From Thermoplasmata archaeon (lineage in GTDB: Archaea > Thermoplasmatota > Thermoplasmata > Thermoplasmatales > Thermoplasmataceae): 51,908 nt of DNA. Below the pieces are notes generated by a model. That model was not told where the DNA came from. It searched no databases and saw only the letters and a list, made by a program, of their open reading frames with translations. Positions 30,861 through 41,074 of this stretch are shown piece by piece (the stretch's first letter is position 1; each line of letters starts with the position of its first letter). The stretch covers positions 1 to 51,908 of the forward strand of contig JAKAPZ010000004.1 of NCBI GenBank assembly GCA_021822985.1, read 5' to 3'. A program made the translations under genes and the position numbers.

Positions 30861-31409
30861 ATGGGAAATGGAAGCCTATGGAATGAGATTTCATACGGAG
30901 ACAAGGTGCCTGATGAATTCATTGCAGTAATAGAAACCCCAATGGGAAGCAGGAACAAGTTTGAGGCAAACAAGGATGGCCCCGGAATTATTCTTGACAG
31001 GGTTCTTTATTCCTCTGTCACATATCCCGCAAATTACGGATTCATACCGAGAACATACTACGAAGACGGAGATCCAATAGATGTGCTTGTGGTATCCACA
31101 TATCCCCTTCCACCGGGAACAATCGTCAAGGCAAGGCCCCTTGGGACAATGCACATGATTGACGGCGGTGACAGGGATGATAAGATCATTGCTGTTGCTA
31201 CAAAAGATCCGCATTTCTTCCAAGTGAAGAACCTGAAGGATCTTGGCCCCCATTTCCTCCTTGAAGTGGAGAATTTCTTCACAACATACAAGATTCTCGA
31301 AAACAAGAAAACATCGGTGAACGGCTGGGGTGACATAGAGGATGCAAAGAAGCAGATCATGGAATCCATAGACAGCTATGATGAAAAATTCAGCCAGAAT
31401 CTACAATAA
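30861..31409 (+). CDS. ppa: Inorganic pyrophosphatase
   Basis: EFIAVIETPMGSRNKFE, YPANYGFIPRTYYEDGDPIDVLV. Confidence 0.96.
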   Translation: MGNGSLWNEISYGDKVPDEFIAVIETPMGSRNKFEANKDGPGIILDRVLYSSVTYPANYGFIPRTYYEDGDPIDVLVVSTYPLPPGTIVKARPLGTMHMIDGGDRDDKIIAVATKDPHFFQVKNLKDLGPHFLLEVENFFTTYKILENKKTSVNGWGDIEDAKKQIMESIDSYDEKFSQNLQ

Positions 31410-31435
31410 TTTTTTTTATCTGATGCTTATTCTGA

Positions 31436-32647
31436 TATACGAGAGTACCTGACATATCCGGATATACAAGCGATTTCTGGGCCGCATGCTTTGCTTCGGC
31501 TGCAAGATCCTTTGGGATTGGGGCCACATGGCCATTCCTTGCTATTTTCTTCACCTATTCACTGAAGATATCCATACTTTACGTTGGGTTCATATTCGGG
31601 GCTATGGCTCTCGTATCAATCATATTCTCGCTGATCGGAGGATACATCGGTGACACCATAGGCAGGAGATACACGATTCTCGCTGGAGGAATGATTGGTG
31701 TTGTTGCCTTTTACGGTGTGTATTATCTCTTCTCTGTCAACAGCGGGGCCCTTATCATCTCCATAGTGTTTGTGCTCTCATCCATTTCAGGGGCACTGGT
31801 TTTTCCTGCCTCCTCTGCTGTGGTTGCAGACACAACATCCAGCGAGATGAGGCGATCCGGTTTCGGAATATTCAGGGTGTTCACCAATATAGGCTGGGCA
31901 GTGGGGCCCATCATAGGATCACTGATATACAATTCGGGAGTGGAATACATTTTCCTCTTTGCATCCATCACATATCTTCTCCAGTTGTTCATTGTGTTCC
32001 TCTTCATGGATGAGACATCGAAGAAGATCGCGGAAAAATCAGGCAAAGAATTCATAAGCTATGATGCGAAACTCATACTGTTCTCCCTTGGGACATTCTT
32101 CCTCACCCTTCTCACATCCCAGTTCAATGTGACATTCCCAACCTATGCAACCCTGCAGGGAGGCGTTCCTGCCGCATCCATTGGATACATATATGCAGTG
32201 AACGGAACAGTGGTTGTGCTTGGGCAGATACCTGTGAACAGATTATTCAGAAGATTCTCTGATCTCCTGACAATGCAGATTGGTTCACTTTTCTATGCAG
32301 CCGGATATTTGACATGTGCATTCTCTGATTCCGTGCTACAGTTCATGATCGCAATGTTCATCATAACCATAGGAGAAAACCTGGCAAGCCCTGGCATAAA
32401 CAGCGTGGTCACGAAAATATCTCCTCAGGGAAAAACGGCAAGATACAATGGATTCAACTCCATGATCAATGCCACCGCAAGGGGACTGGGGCCCTCTGCA
32501 GGCTCATTCTTCCTTTACATATACTCATACAACGGAATAAGAACATGGGCATCCCTGGATATGTTTGCCGTCATTGCAATCATTCTGTTCATCTCTACAA
32601 GAAACCTGCTGGCAAGAGAATCAGCGGAAAGTACTGCGAAAGAATGA
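31436..32647 (+). CDS. MFS transporter; N-terminus extends upstream of the tracked ATG
   Basis: Frame open from 31436 and encodes GYTSDFWAACFASAARSFGIGATWPFLAIFF (TM1) before ATG 31604; no ATG/GTG/TTG in that stretch. Confidence 0.75.
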   Translation, partial: YTRVPDISGYTSDFWAACFASAARSFGIGATWPFLAIFFTYSLKISILYVGFIFGAMALVSIIFSLIGGYIGDTIGRRYTILAGGMIGVVAFYGVYYLFSVNSGALIISIVFVLSSISGALVFPASSAVVADTTSSEMRRSGFGIFRVFTNIGWAVGPIIGSLIYNSGVEYIFLFASITYLLQLFIVFLFMDETSKKIAEKSGKEFISYDAKLILFSLGTFFLTLLTSQFNVTFPTYATLQGGVPAASIGYIYAVNGTVVVLGQIPVNRLFRRFSDLLTMQIGSLFYAAGYLTCAFSDSVLQFMIAMFIITIGENLASPGINSVVTKISPQGKTARYNGFNSMINATARGLGPSAGSFFLYIYSYNGIRTWASLDMFAVIAIILFISTRNLLARESAESTAKE

Positions 32648-33545
32648 GGGATGCAAGGAATATTATTCCAATGAATGAGTTTGAATTGAGGAAGGAAACC
32701 CTGATGCTTCCGGGTTTTTCCGGATCTACAATCATATGCTGATAGATGATCAGTATGTATATGATGATGAGTGCAACAAGGTAGTAGTAGCTGTTTATGT
32801 AGATGAGCAGAAGCGTGAACAGCCCCAGTGTGATTGCATGCGTCATGGAAGAAATCATCATTCCCCTTTTCACTCCATACCGTGTCATGACAGTCTTCAG
32901 GCTGTTTCTCCTGTCATGTTCAATGTCGGGTATTGTGTAGATCATGTCGAAGCCTGCGATCCATATGCCCGTGGCAAGCACCAGTATATAGATTTCCGGA
33001 GATGACGGGAAAGAGGGAATCACCGCAAGGTATCCTGCCATCACACCCACTCCTATGGTCACACCCATGAAGAAATGCCTCCATGGCGTGATCCTCTTCA
33101 GGAAAGGATCTATTATGAAAAGTGCCAGAACGATAGGTGAGAGCATCAGTACAAAACTGTTTATGAAATACGTGTCGATCTCAAAAAGTGCCATCATGAG
33201 AGCAACAAAAAGAAATGCATTTCTGGTGCTTATTTTCCCGTTCACGAGACCCCATTTGCTCTTCCTCGGATTTGTCTGATCGTATTTCCTTCCCATTATC
33301 CTGTTCGTTCCCATGGCTGCTGCCCTTGCAATCGTTCCTGCAAGCAGCACCAGCACTATGACTCTTATTCCGGGAAAAGTTCCGGCAGCGATGAAACTGC
33401 CTGAAACTATGAATGGAAGATCGAACACAGTATGCTCAAGCTTTATGAAATCCACAAAGTTTCTTGCTATTGATTCCCGATGGACTTCCTCAGCTGATCC
33501 ACTCTTTCCTGTATATCCCTGCTCATTGTAAGTGCTTCCGGCCAT
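32595..33545 (-). CDS. ubiA: UbiA-family prenyltransferase
   Basis: RAAAMGTNRIMGRKYDQTNPRK, GFDMIYTIPDIEHDRR. Confidence 0.92.
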   Translation of the reverse strand: MAGSTYNEQGYTGKSGSAEEVHRESIARNFVDFIKLEHTVFDLPFIVSGSFIAAGTFPGIRVIVLVLLAGTIARAAAMGTNRIMGRKYDQTNPRKSKWGLVNGKISTRNAFLFVALMMALFEIDTYFINSFVLMLSPIVLALFIIDPFLKRITPWRHFFMGVTIGVGVMAGYLAVIPSFPSSPEIYILVLATGIWIAGFDMIYTIPDIEHDRRNSLKTVMTRYGVKRGMMISSMTHAITLGLFTLLLIYINSYYYLVALIIIYILIIYQHMIVDPEKPGSIRVSFLNSNSFIGIIFLASLILSQYFPLILLPAGFL

Positions 33546-34903
33546 TCCCTTTCATACCCCTCTGTTTTCCATTTCCTTGTTGCATCTATTCCCATTTTTG
33601 AACCCAGATTGAACAATGGAGATGCATGATCCAGGCTGTCTGTATGCGTGCCCGGTATAATAACCACATCCCGTGCAGGATCAATTCTCGTTGTCATTGC
33701 CCAGATGACCTCCTTCCTGTCATGAACATTCACGTCAGGATCCACCACAAGGACAATCTTGGAGAACATCAGCTGGCCCGTTCCCCATATGGAGAACATG
33801 ACCTTCCTTGCATGGCCAGGATATCTCTTCTTTATGGAAACAACCACCATGTTATGGAACACTGCCTCCTCCATGGTGTTCATATCAATGATTTCTGGTA
33901 TCTGGAGTCTCAGAAGAGGAAGGAATAGCCTCTCAATTGTCTTGCCTATTATCACATCTTCATGCCACAGCTTTCCCACTATGGTTGTGGGATAAACGGG
34001 ATTCTTCCTCTCAATTATTTTCTTAACATGAAATACAGGGAACTCCTCGGCAAGTGAATAGTATCCGGTATGATCGCCGAAGGGGCCCTCCATCCTCGTC
34101 TCTGCTGTATCCACATATCCCTCAAGGACTATTTCGGAATTCATCGGATATTCTATATTCACGCTCTGTCCCTTCACCAGATCCATTCTTTTCTTGCTTA
34201 TGAGGCCCCAGAATGAGAATTCATCAAGCATATCAGGAAGGGGTGCGACAGCAGAGAATATTGTGAGCGGATCTGTTCCAAGCGTGACGGAAACATCCAT
34301 GATCCTGCCTTTGCTCTCCTGGAAATTTCTTGATCCATCCTTGTGTATCTGCCAGTGCATGCCCATTGTTTCGGAATCGTACATCTGCATCCTGTACATC
34401 CCTGCATTCCTGATTCCAGTTGTGGGATCCCTCGTTATAACTACAGGCAGGGTCACGAAAGGTGCAGCGTCATCTGGCCATGTTTTGCATATAGGGTATC
34501 TTGAAAGATCAACCTTATCCAGAACTGTGTGGGTTGATGGCAATCTCTCATGAATCTTTGGCCTCAGTCCCGAAAGCTCCCTGAGCATTTCTATGCCCTT
34601 CATAATCATTGATCCGCTTTCTTTTGGAGGTTTTATGAGATTGACCATGTCATTTCCAATGGTCTCCGGGTTATTTCCCAGTATATCATTCATTCTCTCC
34701 TGTGTTGAAAAAATGTTTCCAATGACAGGCAAATCAGAACCTTTCACGTCGTCAAAGAGCATGGTTTTTCCCTTTCCTGTTCTCTGTTCCTCACTCAGCA
34801 TCCATGTGAGTTCCAGGTCACGATCTACGGGCTTATGAACCTCTAGAAGCTCTCCCTTCCTCTTCATTCCTTCAATAAAATCATGTATGTCATCATATGG
34901 CAT
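33467..34903 (-). CDS. ubiD: UbiD-family decarboxylase
   Basis: RNAGMYRMQMYDSETMGMHWQIHKDG, EGPFGDHTGYYS. Confidence 0.95.
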   Translation of the reverse strand: MPYDDIHDFIEGMKRKGELLEVHKPVDRDLELTWMLSEEQRTGKGKTMLFDDVKGSDLPVIGNIFSTQERMNDILGNNPETIGNDMVNLIKPPKESGSMIMKGIEMLRELSGLRPKIHERLPSTHTVLDKVDLSRYPICKTWPDDAAPFVTLPVVITRDPTTGIRNAGMYRMQMYDSETMGMHWQIHKDGSRNFQESKGRIMDVSVTLGTDPLTIFSAVAPLPDMLDEFSFWGLISKKRMDLVKGQSVNIEYPMNSEIVLEGYVDTAETRMEGPFGDHTGYYSLAEEFPVFHVKKIIERKNPVYPTTIVGKLWHEDVIIGKTIERLFLPLLRLQIPEIIDMNTMEEAVFHNMVVVSIKKRYPGHARKVMFSIWGTGQLMFSKIVLVVDPDVNVHDRKEVIWAMTTRIDPARDVVIIPGTHTDSLDHASPLFNLGSKMGIDATRKWKTEGYEREWPEALTMSRDIQERVDQLRKSIGNQ

Positions 34904-34917
34904 ATACCCTGAATGAC

Positions 34918-34973
34918 AAAAAAAGAAATAACATTTTGTTAAAAAAAAATAAAAATAAAAAAATGGTTTTTGG
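34918..34973 (-). terminator. U-rich transcription terminator candidate downstream of the thermopsin-like gene
   Basis: On the minus strand the stop is followed by TTTTTTTATTTTTATTTTTTTTTAACAAAATG..., a U-tract run typical of archaeal termination. Confidence 0.5.
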
Positions 34974-37900
34974 TTACTGTTTCTTTCTCATGAGCGGTGA
35001 CAGTACAAAGATTCCAACTAGAAGTCCCACTACTGCACTACCAACTGCTGCAGCAACAACTATGATTGTCGATGTTCCAGATACACTTACAGATGAGTAT
35101 GTTACTGCTATCTGTCCGTTTCCTGCTACAAAGATTGTGTTGTTGCTCGATCCGGTTGAGAACCCTGAAACACTTCCCACTGCGTAATTGACAGAACCGT
35201 ATGGAACTGACACAGTCAATGTGCTTGTGTTGCTGGTATACACATGGCCATTCACTGATACGGTCCATGATGTTCCGTTTGAGAGACCTGTTTCAGAGAA
35301 TGTCAGAGTATATGTTGCCTGTTTGAATGAGACTGATACTGTCGTGCTTGCACTTACAGATACAGATCCAGCCCCATTTGAAACCGTGTAACCGGTTGGA
35401 GCCATTACTGAATAGTTGTAATTGCCTGCAGGTGCGTTTATGGAAATGCTTGATGTGGTTGAAGAATATACATTCCCGTCAACATTGACAGACCAGGTTG
35501 TTCCTGAAGCAAGGCCAGTCTCTGAGAAAGTCAGTGTGTCAGTAGCAAGCATGTTTGGAGCATCCAGAACTATGAAGTATGAGGAAACTGTTGTCTGTGC
35601 CTGCCCGACTGAATATGTGCTGACCATATACAATCCGTATGGAATATTGTATAGTATCTCGCTTGAGGCAGAAGTACATGGCTGTAAGACTCCGTTAAGC
35701 ACAGGTGCCCATGAACTGCCACTGTTAGTGTTGAAAACTGTCAGGTCGCCTGTGAACAGATTAAAGTTCAGAGTTTCGTTTGAATGTATGCTGACTGTTG
35801 TTATGTTAACAAATGTGTACGGTTGTGTTGCATCGCCTGTCGAAGGGTTTGTCATAGATGATGAACTGTCTGTGGATTCCATTGTGAAGATTTGGCTGGA
35901 AGGCGCCTTTGGTGCCAGTATATCAAACAGAGGAACAGATGAAATTCCGGTTAATGCTGGATTCATGGTTACCATCAATCCATCAAATGTTACCACATAA
36001 TTTGAATTTATTCCGACGCTGCTCTGGACTAATGCTGAAGGAACGTTCAATGTGACATTTGCTCCGGGCAATATTAAAGGTGTGTTGTCTGATGCTCCTG
36101 TGGATATTACACCATTGTTTGTGTATGATCCAGCGCCATTATAGTTCCACCAGTAGTTGCCGTTGAGGTTGTCGCCACTGTAATTTGCAAATGCTCCTGT
36201 ATAGTAGTTGTAGTCACAGCTTAAGACAGTAATCTGTGTGATGAACTTATTTCCATGGAGTGATGTATTGTTTGAGAAGAGCATCAGGCCTGTAGGCGAT
36301 GATCCGAAAAGGAATAAGCCATAATAGGTGCTTGACAGTGGTATGCCATTGGTATTTGCAATGTCAGTGAAATTGTTGTCAGAATATAATATGTTGGCCT
36401 TGACATCCGGTGCGTTGTATGAGAATGCTCCCATGCTCCATACTGTGAAGTTGTTGTCGTATATGTTCAGATTTGTTGAGTTCCATGTTGTCAGTGTTCC
36501 CTCAAAGTAGCCAGACTGCTGGAATGAATACCATGAACTGAATATTCCATGTTCAACCTCAACGTTTGAGGAGTTGTATATCCACATGTTCATTCCGTTG
36601 GAAGTAGGAAGACCGTAGTAACCTGCTAGGAAGCCCCCCACTCCAGTATACTGGACATTCATTGAGAAATTCTCTATGTCTACGTACACATTTGTGTTGT
36701 ATATGAGGACGCCAGGGAAAGCGGGGAATACATAATCATTAATCTGTCCGAAAATTGTGTTCAACATACCAGCATGGGCATCGGCCATAATGACGTATGG
36801 TGAGGCTGATGTGCCTGCTCCTGAAGTTGCAACCAAAGCAGCCTGAGCATTTCCGTCAGCTATGATCGGTGTGTAGATTCCCATTGTTGCGTTGCTTGTG
36901 AAGTTCACATATGTATGACCGGTTGAATTCAATGATCCATCTGCAAAATTGTAGTAGTTAGAAAGGCCTTCCCATACGTATGAAGTAGACTTTGGCAGAT
37001 AATACACAAAGTTCTTTCCGTAATTGACAGAGGCCCAGTTCCAGAATCCCTGTGAAGCTAATGCTGAAGATTGAGCAACGAACATATATGAGTTTGTTCC
37101 ATGATTCAATTTAACATTGTATGTATTGAATGTTGAATTTGTTTCATTCCACATACCGTAGACCAATGAAGGCCCGCCTGTGAGTATGGCTGTTGTTCCA
37201 ACATAATGCACATCAACACCGACAGATGTTTCTCCTGTTTCTGATCCTATGTCATATGCATTTGGCACATTCTGGAATGTTTTGGTTGTTGTGTTGAAAT
37301 ACATGAGATTCATGCTACCGGATATGTTCATGATGGTTGCTGTGCTTCCTCCGCCTGGTCCGCCAACCATTATCTCTGCATCATAAGGTATGAATCCTGT
37401 TGGTGTCAGATTTGTTCCACTCACTAAGTAGTGAAGTGGTGCTGCGTTCGTTGAAGAGTTGAAAACTGCCTGATCATATGTTCCACTGACAACTCCGGTT
37501 TTTCCCTGAACACCGGTCAATGAATAGTTGAAATTCACTGCCTGTCTTCCGCCTACGAGTGATGTGTTAAGATACAGGTTGATACTGAGATTCGCGTTTG
37601 AAAGCTGATATGTTGGGCCAAGGACTATGTATGCGCCAGTGTAGGGATTCTGTACTCCTGAGCTGTGGTATATGGCGTTTTGTGACCAAGCTACTGAAGA
37701 TGAGGAGAAGTTCCATATGTTCAGATCGAAAGAAACCTGATGTGTTCTTGCAGAGTAGAAGATAACATTCTGTGTCCACATTGCATAACTTGAATTTCCA
37801 AACAGATTAACGTTATTCAAAACTGCATTGAGCTGGAATGTTACACCCTGTGGTGCTCCATCAGCCAGATTCATTGTCTGAAGCTGTGTGAGGTTGATGT

Positions 37901-38318
37901 GTGCTTCTGCAGCAGGGAAAGTGTAGTTTTGTGTACCTACTACTCCTGACTTGTTGTAGAGGCCATAGAAACCTATACCCATTGGTGCAGGTGACTGTGA
38001 ATAACCGGGTGTTATGTGTCCTGCCCTGATTCCACTCACACTTGCAAAGTTAGGAAGAAATACGTACTTCAGAGGTGTGTTGCTCTGGTTTGCCAACTCT
38101 ATGGCTCTGTGAGCCAGCTGGCTTCTTGAAATACCTGCTGAGGGGCTTGCTGTACTCCCAGATACAGGCGTAATAGTTTTCCCTGTGTTAACAACTGCTG
38201 GTGCGACGTTTTGTGACGTTGCAGCGGATGAGTTATTATGCAAAGGGATAACAAAAAGCGAGCCTGCTATCATAAGAGCAATCAAAAAAATTGCCAAAAT
38301 TGCTTTTTTGTTGTCCAT
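34974..38318 (-). CDS. Thermopsin-family (peptidase A5) modular surface protein with C-terminal TM anchor
   Basis: HITPGYSQSPAPMGIGFYGLYN, NYSLTGVQGKTG; NosD/beta-helix-like middle; two tandem LTFSETGL..G..W.V.V.G repeats; C-terminal TM and RKKQ tail; N-terminal signal. Confidence 0.8.
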   Translation of the reverse strand: MDNKKAILAIFLIALMIAGSLFVIPLHNNSSAATSQNVAPAVVNTGKTITPVSGSTASPSAGISRSQLAHRAIELANQSNTPLKYVFLPNFASVSGIRAGHITPGYSQSPAPMGIGFYGLYNKSGVVGTQNYTFPAAEAHINLTQLQTMNLADGAPQGVTFQLNAVLNNVNLFGNSSYAMWTQNVIFYSARTHQVSFDLNIWNFSSSSVAWSQNAIYHSSGVQNPYTGAYIVLGPTYQLSNANLSINLYLNTSLVGGRQAVNFNYSLTGVQGKTGVVSGTYDQAVFNSSTNAAPLHYLVSGTNLTPTGFIPYDAEIMVGGPGGGSTATIMNISGSMNLMYFNTTTKTFQNVPNAYDIGSETGETSVGVDVHYVGTTAILTGGPSLVYGMWNETNSTFNTYNVKLNHGTNSYMFVAQSSALASQGFWNWASVNYGKNFVYYLPKSTSYVWEGLSNYYNFADGSLNSTGHTYVNFTSNATMGIYTPIIADGNAQAALVATSGAGTSASPYVIMADAHAGMLNTIFGQINDYVFPAFPGVLIYNTNVYVDIENFSMNVQYTGVGGFLAGYYGLPTSNGMNMWIYNSSNVEVEHGIFSSWYSFQQSGYFEGTLTTWNSTNLNIYDNNFTVWSMGAFSYNAPDVKANILYSDNNFTDIANTNGIPLSSTYYGLFLFGSSPTGLMLFSNNTSLHGNKFITQITVLSCDYNYYTGAFANYSGDNLNGNYWWNYNGAGSYTNNGVISTGASDNTPLILPGANVTLNVPSALVQSSVGINSNYVVTFDGLMVTMNPALTGISSVPLFDILAPKAPSSQIFTMESTDSSSSMTNPSTGDATQPYTFVNITTVSIHSNETLNFNLFTGDLTVFNTNSGSSWAPVLNGVLQPCTSASSEILYNIPYGLYMVSTYSVGQAQTTVSSYFIVLDAPNMLATDTLTFSETGLASGTTWSVNVDGNVYSSTTSSISINAPAGNYNYSVMAPTGYTVSNGAGSVSVSASTTVSVSFKQATYTLTFSETGLSNGTSWTVSVNGHVYTSNTSTLTVSVPYGSVNYAVGSVSGFSTGSSNNTIFVAGNGQIAVTYSSVSVSGTSTIIVVAAAVGSAVVGLLVGIFVLSPLMRKKQ

Positions 38319-38447
38319 TGAGATTTGAAGTAGATTATTATATAAATATATTACTGACTGCGAAATTGCTTATATACCGCACATTAACTACCTTAATGAA
38401 TTTCATTTGCGCATGAACATTAAAATTTTGGAATGAGGGAATCATGC

Positions 38448-39329
38448 TCACTTGAAACGTGGCCCGTATTTTGAGTACATTTCCCTCAGGGTCTCATCAT
38501 CAATATGTGTATATATCTCAGTGGTTCCAATGCTGGAGTGGCCCAGGAGTCTCTGAATGAATCTTATATCTCCGCCATTTTTCAGTATCGTGGTTGCAAA
38601 GGTATGCCTGAGCGTGTGCGGAGTCACTTTTCTTCTTATTCCTGCTTCCCGGGCAAGATTCTTTATCATTCTCTCCACACTGACGGTGCTGTATTTTCCC
38701 TTCTTCCTGCTCACAAAGAGAAATTCGCTGCTTCTTCCCTGTTCTATCCTCCATCCTATGTAGTCTGTCAGGATTCCTGAGACGGATTCCGGTATGAGAA
38801 CAATTCTTTCCTTATCCCCCTTGCCATTTTCTATTTTTATGGAGCCTGTTGTCAGATCTACTGAATCAACCTTCAGAGAGCAGATTTCGCTCACCCTCAT
38901 TCCCGTATGTATGAGAAGGTTGACCATTGAAAGCAGAGTGATATCCCTGCTGCTTGCTTCAAGGAGTTTTTCAATTTCAGAATTGTTGAGATATACAGGT
39001 ATCTTCCTTGTTCTTCTGGGGGCCACAAGATTTGGTGGAGGTGACATTCCAAGTGTCCTGTACATGCATCTCGCTGCCTTGATTGCCAAATACTGGCTGT
39101 TCTTTGAATACTTCTTCTCAGTTGCGAGATAGAATTTGTATTTTTCTATGTCTTTTTCAGTGCATTCCGATGGAGTCTTTCCGGTGAACTGAAGGAAGAG
39201 GGATGACAGGAACAGATACTGCTTTACAGTGGCCTGGCTCCTCCTTTCAGAAATAAGTTTCTTCCTCATTGTTTCGAGATCAGCTTCCGGGGATGATTCC
39301 ATTTTATTCATAATATGTGAAGTAAGCAT
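38448..39329 (-). CDS. xerA: Tyrosine recombinase XerA
   Basis: HTGMRVSEICSL, TPHTLRHTFATTILKNGGDIRFIQRLLGHSSIGTTEIYTHI. Confidence 0.93.
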   Translation of the reverse strand: MLTSHIMNKMESSPEADLETMRKKLISERRSQATVKQYLFLSSLFLQFTGKTPSECTEKDIEKYKFYLATEKKYSKNSQYLAIKAARCMYRTLGMSPPPNLVAPRRTRKIPVYLNNSEIEKLLEASSRDITLLSMVNLLIHTGMRVSEICSLKVDSVDLTTGSIKIENGKGDKERIVLIPESVSGILTDYIGWRIEQGRSSEFLFVSRKKGKYSTVSVERMIKNLAREAGIRRKVTPHTLRHTFATTILKNGGDIRFIQRLLGHSSIGTTEIYTHIDDETLREMYSKYGPRFK

Positions 39330-39392
39330 AAAAAATTATGCAAAGCCTGAAAAAAACGGATACGTTTTTATGAGGCAACCGGATTTTCTTTC

Positions 39393-40358
39393 ATGAAGGG
39401 ATTTGTCATAGAAAAATTTGGACTGGAGAACCTCAAATTAATGGATGTGGAGGAGAGCGGAGAGGGGATAAAAGTTAAGATCATTATGGCTGCAATCAAC
39501 CCGCTGGACTATAATCTTGTGAACGGAAAGGTGGTGTATGGTGTCTCTCCAATGCCCCATATAGCAGGTTCTGAAGTTATTGGGGAAATAATGGAAGATG
39601 GCTTATCTGTAAAGAAGGGCCAGAGAGCCATGATATACAACAGGATTTTTGATTCTTCCTGCAGGATGTGCGTTTCCGGAAATGAACATCTCTGCATTCA
39701 CGGAGGACTCTGGGGTGTGGGAACAAATGGAGGATTCCAGGAATACGTGAGAGTTCCTGAAAAAAACCTTATCAAAATACCTGATCATGTGACGGATATA
39801 CAGGCAGTCTCAATTCCCATTGCTGCCCTGACTGCATATCATGCCTTAAAAAGATCCAATGCACATGCCGGGGAGAAAATACTCTTCTATGGAGCGGCAG
39901 GGAACACAGGAATGCTGGGAATGCAGATTGCAAATATCATGGGGCTTGATGTTTACGGTGTTTCCAACAATGAGATTGCAAAGGGATATGGAGCAGTAAA
40001 AATTTTCAGAAGAGATGAAATACCGGAAGACTTCACTGCAGACATAGTCATCAATCCAATGGGCGCAGCAGTTTTCCAGGATTCAATGAATCACCTTTCA
40101 AAGGGTGGAAGGCTTGTAACATTTGGAATCCTCACTGGAAGGAATTCTGAAATTGATATTGCCAACATCTACACTTCAGAAAAGAGCATAATTGGCTCAA
40201 CGGGTGGAACAAGGCAGGATCTTGAGGAACTTCTGGAAATAATGAGGAATCATCAGATAAGGGTACCGGTGGACAGTACCTTCAGGTTTGAGGAACTTGT
40301 TTCTGCCCTGAAGAGGCATGCTGAGAAGCATTCGGGAAGAATCATAGTGAAATACTGA
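39393..40358 (+). CDS. Zinc-binding alcohol dehydrogenase-family protein (MDR)
   Basis: HIAGSEVIGEI, C-x-M-C pattern, GAAGNTGMLGMQIANIMG. Confidence 0.9.
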   Translation: MKGFVIEKFGLENLKLMDVEESGEGIKVKIIMAAINPLDYNLVNGKVVYGVSPMPHIAGSEVIGEIMEDGLSVKKGQRAMIYNRIFDSSCRMCVSGNEHLCIHGGLWGVGTNGGFQEYVRVPEKNLIKIPDHVTDIQAVSIPIAALTAYHALKRSNAHAGEKILFYGAAGNTGMLGMQIANIMGLDVYGVSNNEIAKGYGAVKIFRRDEIPEDFTADIVINPMGAAVFQDSMNHLSKGGRLVTFGILTGRNSEIDIANIYTSEKSIIGSTGGTRQDLEELLEIMRNHQIRVPVDSTFRFEELVSALKRHAEKHSGRIIVKY

Positions 40359-41000
40359 TCAGATATTTTTCAGGATTCCAATCCTTTCCCTTATATTTCC
40401 ACCATATATGTAAGAGGCAGAAACAATAATATCCGTACCGCTTTCCTTCAGCAACTTTCCCGTTATATCCGTCACTCCGCCATCCACCTCTATACCCACA
40501 TGAGGAGCAATTTCATCTATGATCGCCCTCAATTTCCTGACCTTTTCAGGCGTTGATTCTATGAATTTCTGACCTGAAAAACCGGGATACACACTCATGA
40601 TCAGAACCATGTCAAGCCTTGCAAGAAAATTCTTCAGCACATCAACTGGCGTATCCGGATTGATGACCATCCCGATCTGCTTTCCCATTTCCTTCACTTT
40701 TTTATGAACGGTATCAAATTCGAATGGCGTTTCATAATGAAAATACAGGAGATCTGCACCGCTTTCGGCAAAACTCTCCCAGTATTTTCCAGGATCAAGG
40801 ATCATCATATGAGCTTCCAGATTGATATCTGTGACCCTCCGTATGGCCCTTACGAAATCTGCCCCTACAGTTATATTGGGCACAAAATTGCCATCCATTA
40901 TGTCAATGTGGAATGAATCTGCTCCTGCATCAACTGATTCAAGAATCTGTTCCCTGAGAATTTCAAGCCTGCAGGATATTACAGATGGTGATACCTTCAT
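40359..41000 (-). CDS. rpe: Ribulose-phosphate 3-epimerase
   Basis: DSFHIDIMDGNFVPNITVG, MSVYPGFSGQKFI, EVDGGV. Confidence 0.95.
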   Translation of the reverse strand: MKVSPSVISCRLEILREQILESVDAGADSFHIDIMDGNFVPNITVGADFVRAIRRVTDINLEAHMMILDPGKYWESFAESGADLLYFHYETPFEFDTVHKKVKEMGKQIGMVINPDTPVDVLKNFLARLDMVLIMSVYPGFSGQKFIESTPEKVRKLRAIIDEIAPHVGIEVDGGVTDITGKLLKESGTDIIVSASYIYGGNIRERIGILKNI

Positions 41001-41074
41001 CTTTTAGAATTGCAGAACTGTATTTATTTTTTCCATTATAATATGGGAAGAACTTCAAAACCCGAAAATAGGTG

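Noticed and set aside
35188-36510. Plus-strand ORFs antisense to the thermopsin-like gene
   Set aside because: They mirror the composition of the long minus-strand ORF, which has clear family motifs; antisense ORFs here lack support.
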